This document shows, in pieces, positions 14,401 to 25,444 of a stretch of DNA of 64,000 nucleotides. Positions within the stretch are counted from its first letter, which is position 1. Each line of letters opens with the position of its first letter. This DNA comes from Syngnathus acus. Its lineage: Eukaryota; Chordata; Actinopteri; Syngnathiformes; Syngnathidae. The notes below the pieces were generated by a model. That model saw nothing but the letters and a program-made list of their open reading frames with translations. It ran no database searches and had not been told where the DNA came from. Where the stretch lies: the NCBI RefSeq assembly GCF_901709675.1, contig NC_051088.1:20002693-20066692 (forward strand). The letters are read 5' to 3'. The position numbers were made by a program, and so were the translations under genes.

Positions 14401-17260
14401 TACCAGCTTGTGCTTTCATACAGTTGCCATAATAGAAAAGCAACATTATCCCTATCACTGTGTGGTGATAGACAAAACTCTCTTGAGGAAATAACTACAA
14501 ATGCTCAAACATAAACAGCCACCTGGCGCATAAAAGAAACCACATTCGTTTGAGTGCAAAATTTTAAGCAGCTCATTTTCCCTTTCAGCCGCTTTGTGCA
14601 ACATATGTGAGCCATATTTGATTTTCAAGTGATTGTAGAGGGTTTCACATTTCTGTCTAGTCTGGTTGGCAGGCGTGTTGAGTCTGCGCCAATCTGGAGC
14701 AACGACACTCCTTTTTGGTTTATAAAAATGGATTAGCTTAGAACTCTGAAAATCCCTGACGTGTGGCTTCTTAATATTAGCATAAAAGCTGCAGTGATTC
14801 AATGTGGAAAAATAATTCACTACAAATCAAAACTAGTTTTAATGATTGTGCTACAAAGAGGAGTGGGCCAAGAACATAGTACAGTATAGTATTTTGTATT
14901 ATGTGCATTGAGGACCTTGTGTGCTGGATAGTCAGAGGAATCAAAGGAGGTTGTGAGTTAGTCAAAATATTCCCGACCACCCAATGCTAAGCTAGTTAAA
15001 TAGAAAACTGTACATAGTGACAACGGAAAATAACAACAAAGTTGATCTCATTATTCCATTTCTGTATTTCAAAATCCTTTTTTCCCAGCCTTTTTACTTC
15101 AAGGATAAGCTTTTAGTTTTATTTCAAAATACCCGCTTGTCTAAACGTTTACATAGTTACAGCTCTGTATTGGGCTCATTATTACTGTTTTGGCGGTCCT
15201 CCATCTTGGCTGCTTGATACTCGATCCCTCTGTGATCCTTCCAGCACTCGTATTCCAAAGGTATTTTATATTATATATTATTTATATCCACGAGTAGCAC
15301 TTGAAGTCAGCCACCATACCCATTATAGAAGGTAACCTTGTCACAGAGGCTCCTCGTCCCAATTACACTGACTTGCAGTGCTGATGAAATGGCTGTGCAA
15401 GATGGTAACTTGTCATTTGGCCAATTATTCTTAATGGGAGCGCCAACAAAAAGAGGTAGAACTTAGTAATGAATGCAAGAGGAACACAAAACAGTGTCTT
15501 TTCGCATTCAATTAGTGTTTGCATTTTCTGCTTAGACCAATCAGTTCACGCATCCCGCTTTTCAAAGATTCACTTTTGCATTCTTACAATTTCCTGAGTG
15601 CAGTAATTGTAGCACTTTAGAGGGTAACTATATAAAAGGGGTTGGCATGGGAAAAAAAAGCCTTACAGACGTGTAACGATTCAGATTTCAAAACGGTGAG
15701 AAAGCTCTGAGGACACATGACAATCTGGGATGCTGATTGATCTCGGGATTATTACCGTCATAAAACGTTCCACATAATGAGAGCTAATTGTTGTTGAGAA
15801 ATAATGCATGGAAATAACATTTACTGAACCTTTTAAAGGAGGCTTTTGGTGCCTATTAAAAAATTACAATGTTTGTTATGCTTTTAGTTGCACTGCAACA
15901 ATCCAGTTGATAAATGTATTCCTTCAAAACGAGGTCATCAGACTCTCAAGAACTTCCCACTATGAAAAAGGCCCCCTTCCCCACCCTTGCTCCACAATTT
16001 CTCATATTTGGCAGATTTATTCTTTCCAGTTCTGTTAGAAGTGCAGTCTGCAAGAAAGATCATCCCGCCCACACATGCGCTCACACACAGGAGGGGTGCA
16101 CATACGTTATCACATGCAAAGCAAGGCACCACCCACTGAAAAGCCGTACGCAGACAGACGTGAGATGCACACACTTGCCCACACACAAACACACTAGCAC
16201 AACAAAGGGAATAGTGGGCACTGCTCAATGTGTCTCAGCTGCATCATTTTAAAGAATAGAGAGGACACACATGGGCTTTTATATAACCAAATCAAATGTG
16301 CAACCACCGACTCGGCCATCTTCGTCGTCACAGTGGAAAGGGAGCGTGAGTCCATTTGGTGTTGACAGAACTGAATGAGGGGATTTGTGGGGACTTTAAT
16401 CCCAGGTGAGAGATGAAGGGATGGCGGCGGCTATGTCGGAATGGCCTACAGCCTCCTTTTTCCACTAAATTGATTTCCTTTGTAGCTTGGTCTGCTCTGT
16501 TTACACATACATTAAAATGTGTCCCAAACACAACCTGTGAGTGACTGAACATTGTTGCATCCCAAAATTCATTCACTATGTCTTTGTTAACTGGTTTCAT
16601 CAAGATGCATGATTTGTCCATCCAATCTTTTAAGGACAGTAGAAACGCCATTTGTGCTATTATGTTTGCGGATGAGCTGGTGCCAATCCCAACTCACTTT
16701 GGGTGAAAGTGAAAGTACACTGGAGTGGTCTTCAGCCAGTCACATTCTTTTTCAGTATTTCTGATTGCAATGACATGCTTTGTGAATAAAATTGCTTCAA
16801 CCCATTACCCTTTTCGACAAGTCATGTGAAAAATTAACCTGAAATGAAGTTGTAATGAATGTTGATTATGTACTTGTCAAAATCAAATTTGTGTTATAAA
16901 TAAAACACTCGTGGGAATAGTTAAACACATTGGGTAAGATGATGTGCAGAGCTTTACAACCCATTAGCTCGTATTTGTTTGCTTTTCCACGAGGGTTCTC
17001 TTTCCATATATCTCCCGTGTCTTGGCTACATTTCATATGACCCGAGAGAGCGTCTAATCTTCCAAGCAAATCTGAAAACAGGGAGGCTCACTGCCTTCTT
17101 CACTTCAATTGTGTTTATTTTCTGAGTTTTACCTCTGTTAGTCTTTATCATTTGGAGCCACATAAAGACAATTATGCTGTTCATTCCCAGTATCAGAACT
17201 CCAAGTTAGCCTGGTTTTAACCCATGTATTGAAGCATGGAGTAGTCTGTGTAGGACTTTA
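8426..17260. other. Long non-coding stretch, no gene seen
   Basis: Nearly 9 kb without a supportable gene. Weak repeat-like pieces: an ACTAATCAATTAATGAATAACTAATT segment near 9425-9500 of the type found in fish hAT-like elements; a CTTTATTTATATAACACTTT phrase at 11193-11212; a low-complexity CTCT run at 10176-10205; and GGTTC-type fragments near 10815-10950 and 12815-12880 that may share a family. A G run lies at 14242-14250. Confidence 0.5.
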
Positions 17261-17262
17261 GA

Positions 17263-17370
17263 GTCCGTCCGTCCGTCCGTCCGTCCGTCCGTCCGTCCGT
17301 CCGTCCGTCCGTCCGTCCATCCATCCATCCATCCATCCATCCATCCATCCATCCATCCATCCATCCATCC
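17263..17370. repeat. Compound microsatellite (GTCC)n then (ATCC)n
   Basis: About 14 copies of GTCC (17263-17318) run straight into about 13 copies of ATCC (to 17370). The two units differ by one G-to-A change. The ATCC unit equals the tail of the SINE family seen in this window, and a SINE 3' piece follows at once, so the array probably grew from a SINE tail. Confidence 0.95.
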
Positions 17371-17373
17371 GTG

Positions 17374-17431
17374 ATTAGGCTCCAGCACCCTCTGCAACCC
17401 TGTATAGGTGATGAAAATTGATGGATGGATA
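17374..17431 (+). mobile_element. SINE 3' fragment
   Basis: TTAGGCTCCAGCACCC leads to TTGATGGATGGATAA, the 3' end and GGAT tail of the tRNA-derived SINE found repeatedly here. Only the last ~60 bases remain. Confidence 0.6.
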
Positions 17432-18199
17432 ATTACAGGATTTTGAATTAATTAATCTAATTAATCACATTTTAATCTCATATCTGATAAAGGTCCCCAA
17501 ATAAAGATTTGAATTAGATGATATTACATATTTTTAGTGCATGACTAATCAGTTGAATACACCAAGAATAGAAGATTTGAAACCCACACTTTTATTGAAG
17601 TGTCCTTCATAAATTTAATTCAAAAGAATAAAGGTCAAGCACAACAGCAAATCAATTCGGCCAGGTGTATGTGATATAACGAGAGCACCAAAGTAAATAG
17701 AACAAAATCGAGTTTTGGAGGATTATTTAACAATTTGATATTCCTCCCATGAGTAACTTCTTTCCCAAAATTGGCTAGCATACATAAAATGTTCCTTTTA
17801 TTCCAGTTTATTTTGTCATTGTGGGTGTGTACTCCTCCCCATTATTCCGCACAGGGCGCACAAGAGTGCTGTGCGCTTATAGATAAGTAATGCGTGATGG
17901 ACTTAGACTGTGATTAGACAGGAGGACCTCCCTCAGTTAATGCTATTGTTTGTTTGTTTGGATTGTCCAGATGCAGTTGCTTTCTTATCTGCATCTTGTT
18001 CAGTGACTATTAACCATGTAGCTACACTGCTTTAGAGGACAGCATGTTGCTGAAGTCATATTGTTTCATTTTGTTTACTTAAATACCCTTTGGCAGTCTC
18101 TGTGATGGCTATATACATGTCATATCACTGACCTCACTTTGCCTTTCCACTTTTCTGTCTTCTCATAAGCTGAAGAAGAAGCAAAACTACAAAAGAAAA

Positions 18200-18320
18200 A
18201 CCCTGTGTAGACAAAAAAAAAAAAAATCACACACAAATGTAGAATGGAGTCTGGATTTGAACCACTTATCTCTGGGACGAATATGCTATCCAGTCAACTG
18301 CCTTGTCACCCTTAAGGCTG
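18200..18320 (-). mobile_element. tRNA-like SINE head fragment
   Basis: On the minus strand GACTGGATAGCATATTCG (A-box-like) is followed about 30 bases later by GTGGTTCAAATCCAG (B-box core GGTTCAAATCC), then a T-rich end. This is the split RNA polymerase III promoter of a tRNA-derived SINE. What follows does not match the main SINE of this window, so it may be a second family. Confidence 0.45.
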
Positions 18321-18552
18321 TAGGTATATGAAATAATATGTTGCCTTTGCACACTTACCGCTCAGCAATTATGAATTCACCCGTTTTTTTTACACAATGC
18401 ACCACACCCCACCATCTGAAGGGAAAATACAGTTTTCAGTGCAGCTGAACCTTGTACATGGTTCAATAGTAGAACCAAACTCACTGTCTTGCTCCCGTTT
18501 CGTTTTTTTTGTTTTTTTTGTTTTTTGTTAACGTAAGTTATGGCATGCATGC

Positions 18553-18586
18553 ATGCGCCCTATAACGCGGTGCGCCCTATGTGATT
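18553..18586. mobile_element. MITE fragment related to the element at 30493
   Basis: GCGCCCTATAACGCGGTGCG followed by CCCTATG resembles the repeated TATAAGTCGCACC-type arm of TA-flanked MITEs. Only one arm is left. Confidence 0.35.
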
Positions 18587-21500
18587 ATTAAGTGTAGAAA
18601 AGTTCCCGCAAATGAGTCTATTATTAATTATATCGCATTAATTTCCGCCCAAAACAATTATGTTATTCCCCAAATGCAAACACGTGTATCTTAGTACTTA
18701 TTTTCCTCCTGCAATTTTCTGATACACTCGTACGCATGGCTCTGATTTTATTACACTTTCAAGACTTCCTAAATAATTCACTTTCGGGTTAACGCAATTG
18801 ACGTTCAGATGTATGAATGTACAGTATGTACTTTGGGGAACAGTTGTAATGTTAACAGTTTTTAAAATATCCATGATTATCAGATTGCTAGCAAATGCAA
18901 GTTTCTCTGTTTTCTTGGCTCACACACATGCCAGCAGCAGCGATGCATCCAAACTCACTCGGAAAAATCAGCACTAAGCACAAAAGAACACAAAGTACAT
19001 GGCTTACAAACCCCCTCCTTCATAAAATAAGACATAATAACACACAAAGTAGCCCATTTTTGTGTATAGCTATCTCCAAATAAACCATAATCCTCCTCTC
19101 ACCACATGCCGTATACTGATGGCCCGGTGATTGCAGAGGCAGAGGAGCAAGTTGGAGTGTGGGAGGCGGAGACCCGACTACACAACCAAGAATTTTAATG
19201 TGATTTGCCATGAGCTTTTTCCTGTTCTTTAGTAGTACAGTGCAAATCTAAGCTACAGCAGTGTTTAAAGACGTTTCTCTGTGAATGGAATGCTATGTAA
19301 GAATTTAATGTTAAACATTTTTGGTGTATTTGTGGTCTAAACTACTAATATATCCAACTGTAAATTATATCACCTTTGACAGGAGTGACTTTGTGTCTTT
19401 CTGAGTACTAGTTTAAATCTTAACTACGCGTTTGTCGCTGCATGTGAATATGGTTTCATGAAACGATAAAGTGTGGACGAAGGAGAGGGGGAAGTATTCT
19501 GTTTTTAAAAAGCTTGCTCCGTGTAGACAAGGCTTGACAAAATGATTATGCATGTGATGAGGGTTTTCACAACCTAAAGCATTTCTAATAAACAAAATAA
19601 TAAACTGCAAATGGAAAAACAGTTTCATAATGAAGGAAACAAAAAATAAAAAACATCGAACTTAATTGAAAAAGCATTTATAAAAACAAAAAATATTGTA
19701 AACAAACAAAATAAAAGAACACATTGAATAAATGAAAAAAATATATACTTCACGGATTTCACAAATTGCGGACATTTTTTAGCGTTTGCCATTTTTGGAA
19801 CATAACTCCGGCGACACTGAAAACACGGCGATCCACTGTTCATGCTTATTCTTCCTTTCTCTTTTTTTGCAAGTCAGTGGTCTGCACATTAGCAGATGCT
19901 ATTCTAAAATCGATGTAGCTCGTTTTTCTATAGGCCACATACCTACCTATTTATATGGTTATTTTCATTTATTGAATGTGTTCCCCAGGCCAGCACATAC
20001 ATACTACATACATAAAAATTGACACGTACCAAAGCAATATACCTCCAAAAGGGTGAGCGTGTATGTGAATAGTTAGCTACTAGCATCAAATCAAATGTTC
20101 AACAGCACGATCAATGAAGCCCTTCTCTGCAGTATATCAACCCTTCTGTCATTAGTTTGCTCCCTGCTTCCTTCAACACATGAAACGGGGTTTTCGCCAA
20201 AGAGATAGTTTGAGCCAAAGTGAACTTCATGGTCGAAGACCAAGGACACTACTGTTGGAAATAAGTTTTTTTTTTTTTTTAAAATGGATGTGGACAAACC
20301 ATATGAGAGAATGTCTTATGGACAGACAAGACAAAACATGTTCTGAGACATTTATTCTTGACATTCTGCACGGAATCTCAGTCCGCAAATTGTCTTTTGT
20401 TATTTTCATCACTTTGAGGGTAATGTATGACAATGAAAACATAACACGCATTCCAAAGGGCCGAAACCACGAGAGAAAAATTGGATTTCACCTCACAACA
20501 ACCAACTTATCACCTGCCTCCTCATTCCCTCCTGACCTGTCGTACTCAACAAACTCAGAATTCAATCGCCTTGCCACAAAATCCCACAGTGGCATCTTGT
20601 GCATTCGATACCTCACTATGACACAAGTGGACCACAGCAAGCAGACACCAATATGTAGAAAGTCGAGGATACGTTACAGTACAACAGGGAGGGGGTAATA
20701 TAGGACCTTTTATTGGCCCCACTAAAGTTCCCAGGGAGATAATTTTGGGCTGTATTGAGCGTGTGAGGGAGGAATTTGAAAAAAGGTCATGGTCGGTCAT
20801 TTGGAGAGAGCACTTATCAGTTATCTAGAGACGCTTTCTGCCATGCAACTGAACAGACAGGAGGCCTCTTTGACTGGGACAGCATATGTGTCACTCAACA
20901 GGCATGCCTTCATGTGCCGCACTCGCCTTCCCTCACTGTCACTCATAAAAATCTCAGTCTGTATCTTGGTGTCTTTGCTTTTGGCTGCCTCAGTCCTCCC
21001 CCCAACTGACTTCACTGCTCTGCTCCATTGTCACGGCCCCTCCCCACCACCGCCGCCACACACTCACATACACGCAAATGTTGTAACACAACCTTGCCCT
21101 CATTCTCTCTTTCTGTACACCATGTCGCTTGAACTTCACTGCATCTCCTTCACTTTGATCAGATGTGGCTATTGTCTGCGCTCAGCATTGGCCCTTGGTA
21201 ATGTGCTCACTCTGGGAAACGGAGATGTGAGCCCCTTCTGTGTTCCCTCAAATACAAGGAGAGCTTTTGTGTCTATGTGTGTGTGTGTGTAAGTGGGTGT
21301 GTGTGGTGGGTAAAATAGGATACGACCACATCAGCGTGACTTGCTTGGCCAATAACCACAGTAACGTTTGTATCGTTTCCAAAGAAAATTGAAACTCCTT
21401 TGGTCTCAGGTACAACTCAGCATAGTGTGGCAGTGGGAGTACACTTGTAAAATTCAGGGTAAATAGACATCATTTCACAGAATCCAATTTAAGTAGGGAT

Positions 21501-21764
21501 TGTTGTGTTTTTTTAAATAACAAGACTGAAACATGATTAAATGTTTCTCCAACCTGAACTCACCAAAACATTAGAAACGCATTTCTCATTAAATTGAAAA
21601 GTGAAGCTGAAGTGATTTGAAATAAACACATGCCATTCCTGTTTCTAAAATAATATGGGATAAAAGGAATCCTAATAAAGATTGTGTAACTTTCCAGGCA
21701 GACGTATTACATATACTTTGTAGTTAACACATTCAAGGGAAGTTATTATTAACTCGTATATAAT

Positions 21765-22065
21765 ATCCATCCATTTCTGAACCGCTTTTTTCTCACAAGA
21801 ATCACAGCATGATGGTGCCTATACCAGCTAACTTCGGGCACTTGGCGGTGACACTGAGGTGGTTACCTGATAATTTGCAGGACGCACATAGAAGGACACT
21901 GGCACTCGCTGTTATGGACAATTTAGAGTGATTAATCTTCTTACCATGTATGTTTTTGGAATGTGGGAGGAAACCAGGGGTTCCTGGAGGAAACGCATGC
22001 AGGCACGAGGAGAACATGCAAACTCCACACAGGAAGGCTGGAGCTGAAATCAGACGTGCTAACCA
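21765..22065 (-). mobile_element. Older SINE copy (tRNA-derived, GGAT tail)
   Basis: Reading rightwards this is the family in reverse: the CCATCC tail and TTTCTGAACCGCTT, then ATGTTTTTGGAATGTGGGAG, GAGAACATGCAAACTCC and finally GTGCTAACCAG, close to the tRNA-like head. It is visibly more diverged than its right-hand neighbour, which inserted at its 5' end. Confidence 0.8.
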
Positions 22066-22080
22066 GCCTCTCTGTATATC

Positions 22081-22442
22081 CATCCATCCATCCATTTTCT
22101 GAACCGCTTAGCCCCCACGGGGGTCGCGGGAGTGCTGGAGCCTATCCCAGCCGTCAACGGGCAGTAGGCGGGGGACACCCTGAACCGGTTGCCAGCCGAT
22201 CGCAGGGCACACAGAGACAAACAACCATTTGCACTCGCACTCACACCTAGGGACAATTTGGAGTCTTCAATCGGCCTACCAAGCATGTTTTTGGGATGTG
22301 GGAGGAAACCGGAGTGCCCGGAGAAAACCCACGCGGGCCCGGGGAGAACATGCAAACTCCACACGGGGAGGGCCGGAGGTGGAATCGAACCCGCACCCTC
22401 CTAACTGTGAGGCGGACGTGCAACCCAGTGCGCCACCGAGCC
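22081..22442 (-). mobile_element. Young full-length SINE nested beside an older copy
   Basis: A complete copy with (CCAT)n tail, body and tRNA-like head ending GCGCCACCGAGCCGCC. The B box GGTTCGATTCC is readable on the minus strand. A direct repeat GCCTCTCTGTATATC flanks it at 22066-22080 and 22443-22457, a target-site duplication of 12-15 bases (the first three may belong to the element). That is the signature of LINE-driven retrotransposition. Confidence 0.85.
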
Positions 22443-22930
22443 GCCTCTCTGTATATCGTGTAGCAAAAATATACAGAATAGTGTGTAATATACCTTGATG
22501 GGAATGAATACAAAATAAACTAAAGTAATTAAAGGATGAAAACATTTTGTAAATTAAATTCTTGGGATTATCGTCAGAAAGATTCTCATTCTCGCAAAAA
22601 GAGATCAGGATTCCCATATGGTGCTTATAAGGACACCTTCTGGCTTGTGCCAGGTTAATGAAAACACGTGAAACTATAACTCCAGCAAATGTGTTTCCTA
22701 GCTGTTTTAAAGCCAAGAGGAATAGTTTGCCTGTATTTTGGCTCATTTTGATTAAAGTTTAAAACCTGGAAATATGGCAGTTAGATGATAATAAAACTGA
22801 AGCCAACACAATCAAGCTGCCACATACTGGGACAGCTGGCTGCCAACAACAAAAAAAAACAGCTTGCAAGCAGAAATTTGGCAGATGATTGTGCTATGTT
22901 ATGATAACCAGTCAGTAACAGAAATTATAT

Positions 22931-23165
22931 CCGTCCACTCATCCATTTGTTTTCTACCACTTGTTCAGAGTCACAGGTGAGCTGGAGCCTGCCGCAGCTG
23001 AAATTGAATGGGTGGCTGTACTGGTTACCAGTCAATCACGGCACATATATATTTTAAAGACAATCAGCCACGACCACACTCACACTGTACATGAATTATA
23101 GTGTTCAACTAAACCAACATATTTGTTTTAGTATTGTGTGGGAGGCCAGAGTACTTGAAGGTTGA
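22931..23165 (-). mobile_element. Degraded SINE copy
   Basis: The tail (CCATTTG), GAGCTGGAGCCTGCC, a CAATCACGGCACA piece and GTGTGGGAGGCCAGAGTA follow the family order at much reduced similarity. The tRNA-like head is missing. Confidence 0.55.
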
Positions 23166-23489
23166 AGATACCTATCAATATAATATTTTTTGCCGTAATC
23201 CCCTTTCAAAATGAATGCCTGTCTTGATGTCTACTTGGTGGTCCACAGCAATCACCAGCAGTCATATATAGGGTACATCCAGATAATAGAAGGACAAGAC
23301 ATAGCAGCCATCCACAGTGGGTACAAACCTGGCATTGTGTGTCATTTCCCATGTTGATTCTGTGCACCAGAAAAACTCCACTCGTCTCTGTGGTATCATG
23401 TGAGTTCTTTCATGTCTCGTATTTGCCAGATGTTTTGTTTTTGCATGACTTTTTTTCCTGTTTGTCCGTCCGTTCGTCTATCTGTTTAA

Positions 23490-23536
23490 CGTGTGTGCGT
23501 GTGCGTGTGCATTTGTGTGTGTGTGTGTGTGTGTTT
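23490..23536. repeat. (GT)n microsatellite
   Basis: Imperfect GT/GC run of about 45 bases; frames reading Cys-Val are artefacts. Confidence 0.85.
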
Positions 23537-23784
23537 TGATTGTGCAGCCAACCATGCTGTGACACCCGTGGCTATGTTGATAGTTTCACCATACTGCTAC
23601 ATCACTTTGTCTATGGGTAGAGGCAATGCAAGACAGGGAGAAGGGAGATTTCTGGACAAAAGTTCCTCATGTGGTAAATTGTGTCCATGAGGCTATACTG
23701 ACGTAAATTCAGTTTCATTTTTAATGAAACCCAAAAGCCTGATCTTAAAATGGCATATTGTCTGTAAAATCTCTCAGTGGAGTA

Positions 23785-23905
23785 CAGTGGTACCTCTATT
23801 TACGAACTTAATTGGTTCCACGATCGGGTCTGAAAGTAGACATGTTTGTAAGTAAAAGCAACGTTTCCCATAGGAATCAATGTAAAATCAAATAATTTGA
23901 GCCGG
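23785..23905 (+). mobile_element. TA-flanked DNA transposon end fragment
   Basis: TACAGTGGTACCTCTATTT followed by ACGAACTTAATTGGTTCC is the start of a widespread vertebrate DNA transposon of Tc1/mariner/pogo type as I remember it. The TA in front fits that superfamily. No matching right end was found, so this is a truncated copy. Confidence 0.5.
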
Positions 23906-24302
23906 ATTATCTCAAAAGTCACACTTTTTGCCCTATTACTCTATTCCAAATGTGCTGAAACTCAAGCAACTGTTTGACAATCAGGCATTCAATATTTTTT
24001 TATTATTTTTATCAGGTATCATAAACTGGAAGTGTTAAATTATGTTTCATTCTTTGTATTTTCTTTTATCAATCTCAGTAACTATAATTTTCTGGGAGGC
24101 GTGAATGTTAAATTGGAAAAAGATGAAGGCAATCCAAAAGGCCCGAAAGGCATTTCTCATTTTCTTTATTGCGGTTTAAATGTGGGTAATGGTGTACTTT
24201 GATGTCATATACAGTGGAAGAATTCATGTGAAACACGAGCTGATTCATTCAGTTATGGAATGCTTTTTTTAAACAGGTAATGGATGTGTGATTCGTTCTC
24301 TA
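23906..24302. other. Non-coding between transposon fragments
   Basis: No structure beyond AT-rich runs was seen. Confidence 0.45.
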
Positions 24303-24313
24303 ATAATAATGTC

Positions 24314-24672
24314 TCGGGGGCACTGTAGACCACTGGTTAGCATGTTCGCCTCACAGTTCAGAGGCTGCAGATTCGATTCCACCTCCCTGTGTGGAGTTTG
24401 CATCTTCTCCCTGTGCCCGCGTGGGTTTTCTCCGGGCACTCCGGTTTCCTCCCACTTTCCAAAAACATGCATGGTAGGCTGATTGAGAACTCTACATTTC
24501 CCGTTGGTGTGAGTGTGAGTGTGGATGGTTGTTTGCCTCCGTGTACCCTGTGATTGGGTGGCAATAGGTTCAGGGTGTCCCCCGCCTTCTGCCCGATGAT
24601 GGCTAGGATAGGCTCCAGCGTGTTCGCGACCCCCGTCGGGACAAGCGGTACAGAAATTGGATGGATGGGTGG
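24314..24672 (+). mobile_element. Complete SINE with target-site duplication
   Basis: The tRNA-like head has GGTTAGCATG and the B box GATTCGATTCC; the body carries GTGTGGAGTTTGCAT, TTTCCTCCCACTTTCC and AACATGCATGGTAGGCTG; the end is CGGTACAGAAATTGGATGGATGGG. An 11-base direct repeat ATAATAATGTC flanks it at 24303-24313 and 24673-24683. At ~359 bases this is the reference copy for the family in this window. Frames through it on either strand are not genes. Confidence 0.88.
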
Positions 24673-24927
24673 ATAATAATGTCCGAATGAAATAGTACAT
24701 TCAAAATTGCGTATCGGGCAGCAATTTCCCCCCATGACATCTCTCTCTTCTTCGCTGCTGCAGCCGTATTAGATTTGTGGCAAAGCAATAAGTTCATACT
24801 CACCATAGGCCTGCATAAGGACCTACAATAAAGTAAAATAAGATGATCTGTTTTTCCTCAGTTGTCATGGTGACTCGTGGTATCAGGGCTCGATTGATAA
24901 TGGCTTTTTATAAGAGTTGTGCACGCG

Positions 24928-25085
24928 TGTAACTCCAGGTTAACAGACTCAGAGTTGATTGAACTCACTCAGATCAGCTTTTCTGGAACTGAATACTCAG
25001 TCTCCCATCTCAGAGTAAGTCAACTCAGAGTTCAGGGATAGATTCAGAGTATGTTGAACCTGCTTTCTGGAAAGAGAGTCAGGAC
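24928..25085. mobile_element. MITE-like fragment (possibly Harbinger-related)
   Basis: GTAACTCCAGGTTAACAGAC near the left and CAACTCAGAGTTCAGGG towards the right, with CTCCCATCTCAGAGT in between, match the order of a fish MITE that I recall. The ends are imperfect and no target duplication was found. Assignment is tentative. Confidence 0.45.
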
Positions 25086-25230
25086 ACTTAGCAGGAACAG
25101 GTGATGGGCGTGCGTGTGTCAAAGCAGACGAAACAGCCAGGAGTGACGAGAGTGCAGGGTTTAAAATAGGAGTGTTAATGAGCCGGGAGCAGGTATCGTG
25201 ATAGGTATGTGGACAATCAGTGCTGATCAC

Positions 25231-25430
25231 TAATGATGGGCAAATGAAACTTCAAGATGATTCATGAACCCGTTGTTCTGTTTACTTAGACCTCTAGATA
25301 GCACTCTCTGTTCACCGAAGAGCTGAAAGCCCTGCCCTTTCTTAAAACCCTCAATTTAAACCAACATTGCTATCTATAGGAGCCAAAGAATACAACAACT
25401 GGTTCATGAAGCTTCATTTTCCCATCACTA
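25231..25430. mobile_element. 200-bp hAT-type MITE with exact 8-bp target duplication
   Basis: The ends TAATGATGGGCAAATGAAAC and, on the other strand, TAGTGATGGGAAAATGAAGC form a 24-base terminal inverted repeat with 21 matches; the inverted similarity continues through TGAACCnGTTGTT. CTGATCAC flanks the element on both sides (25223-25230 and 25431-25438). An 8-bp duplication and such termini define the hAT superfamily. There is no coding capacity, so it moved with a transposase from elsewhere. Confidence 0.85.
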
Positions 25431-25444
25431 CTGATCACTACTAG

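Larger units (their letters stand above)
17432..21764. other. Non-coding; contains two small repeat fragments
   Basis: No gene signal. AT-rich text at 17440-17560 (TTAATCTAATTAATCACA) resembles a diverged dispersed repeat. Two separately listed pieces lie at 18200-18320 and 18553-18586. The 172- and 167-residue frames at 20180-20698 and 20789-21292 contain no known domain. Short GT runs occur near 21270-21312. Confidence 0.5.

Noticed and set aside
17263-17370. CRISPR-like or minisatellite array
   Set aside because: The unit is four bases without spacers: a microsatellite in a vertebrate genome.
20180-21292. Two frames of 172 and 167 residues
   Set aside because: No domain, low-complexity ends, and no supporting splice sites or conservation evidence.
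22276-22746. 156-residue minus-strand frame and its neighbours on both strands
   Set aside because: Mostly reads through the SINE body, which has few stops in several frames.
24314-24390. Functional tRNA gene
   Set aside because: The tRNA-like head has internal promoter boxes but no proper acceptor stem, and continues into a SINE body.
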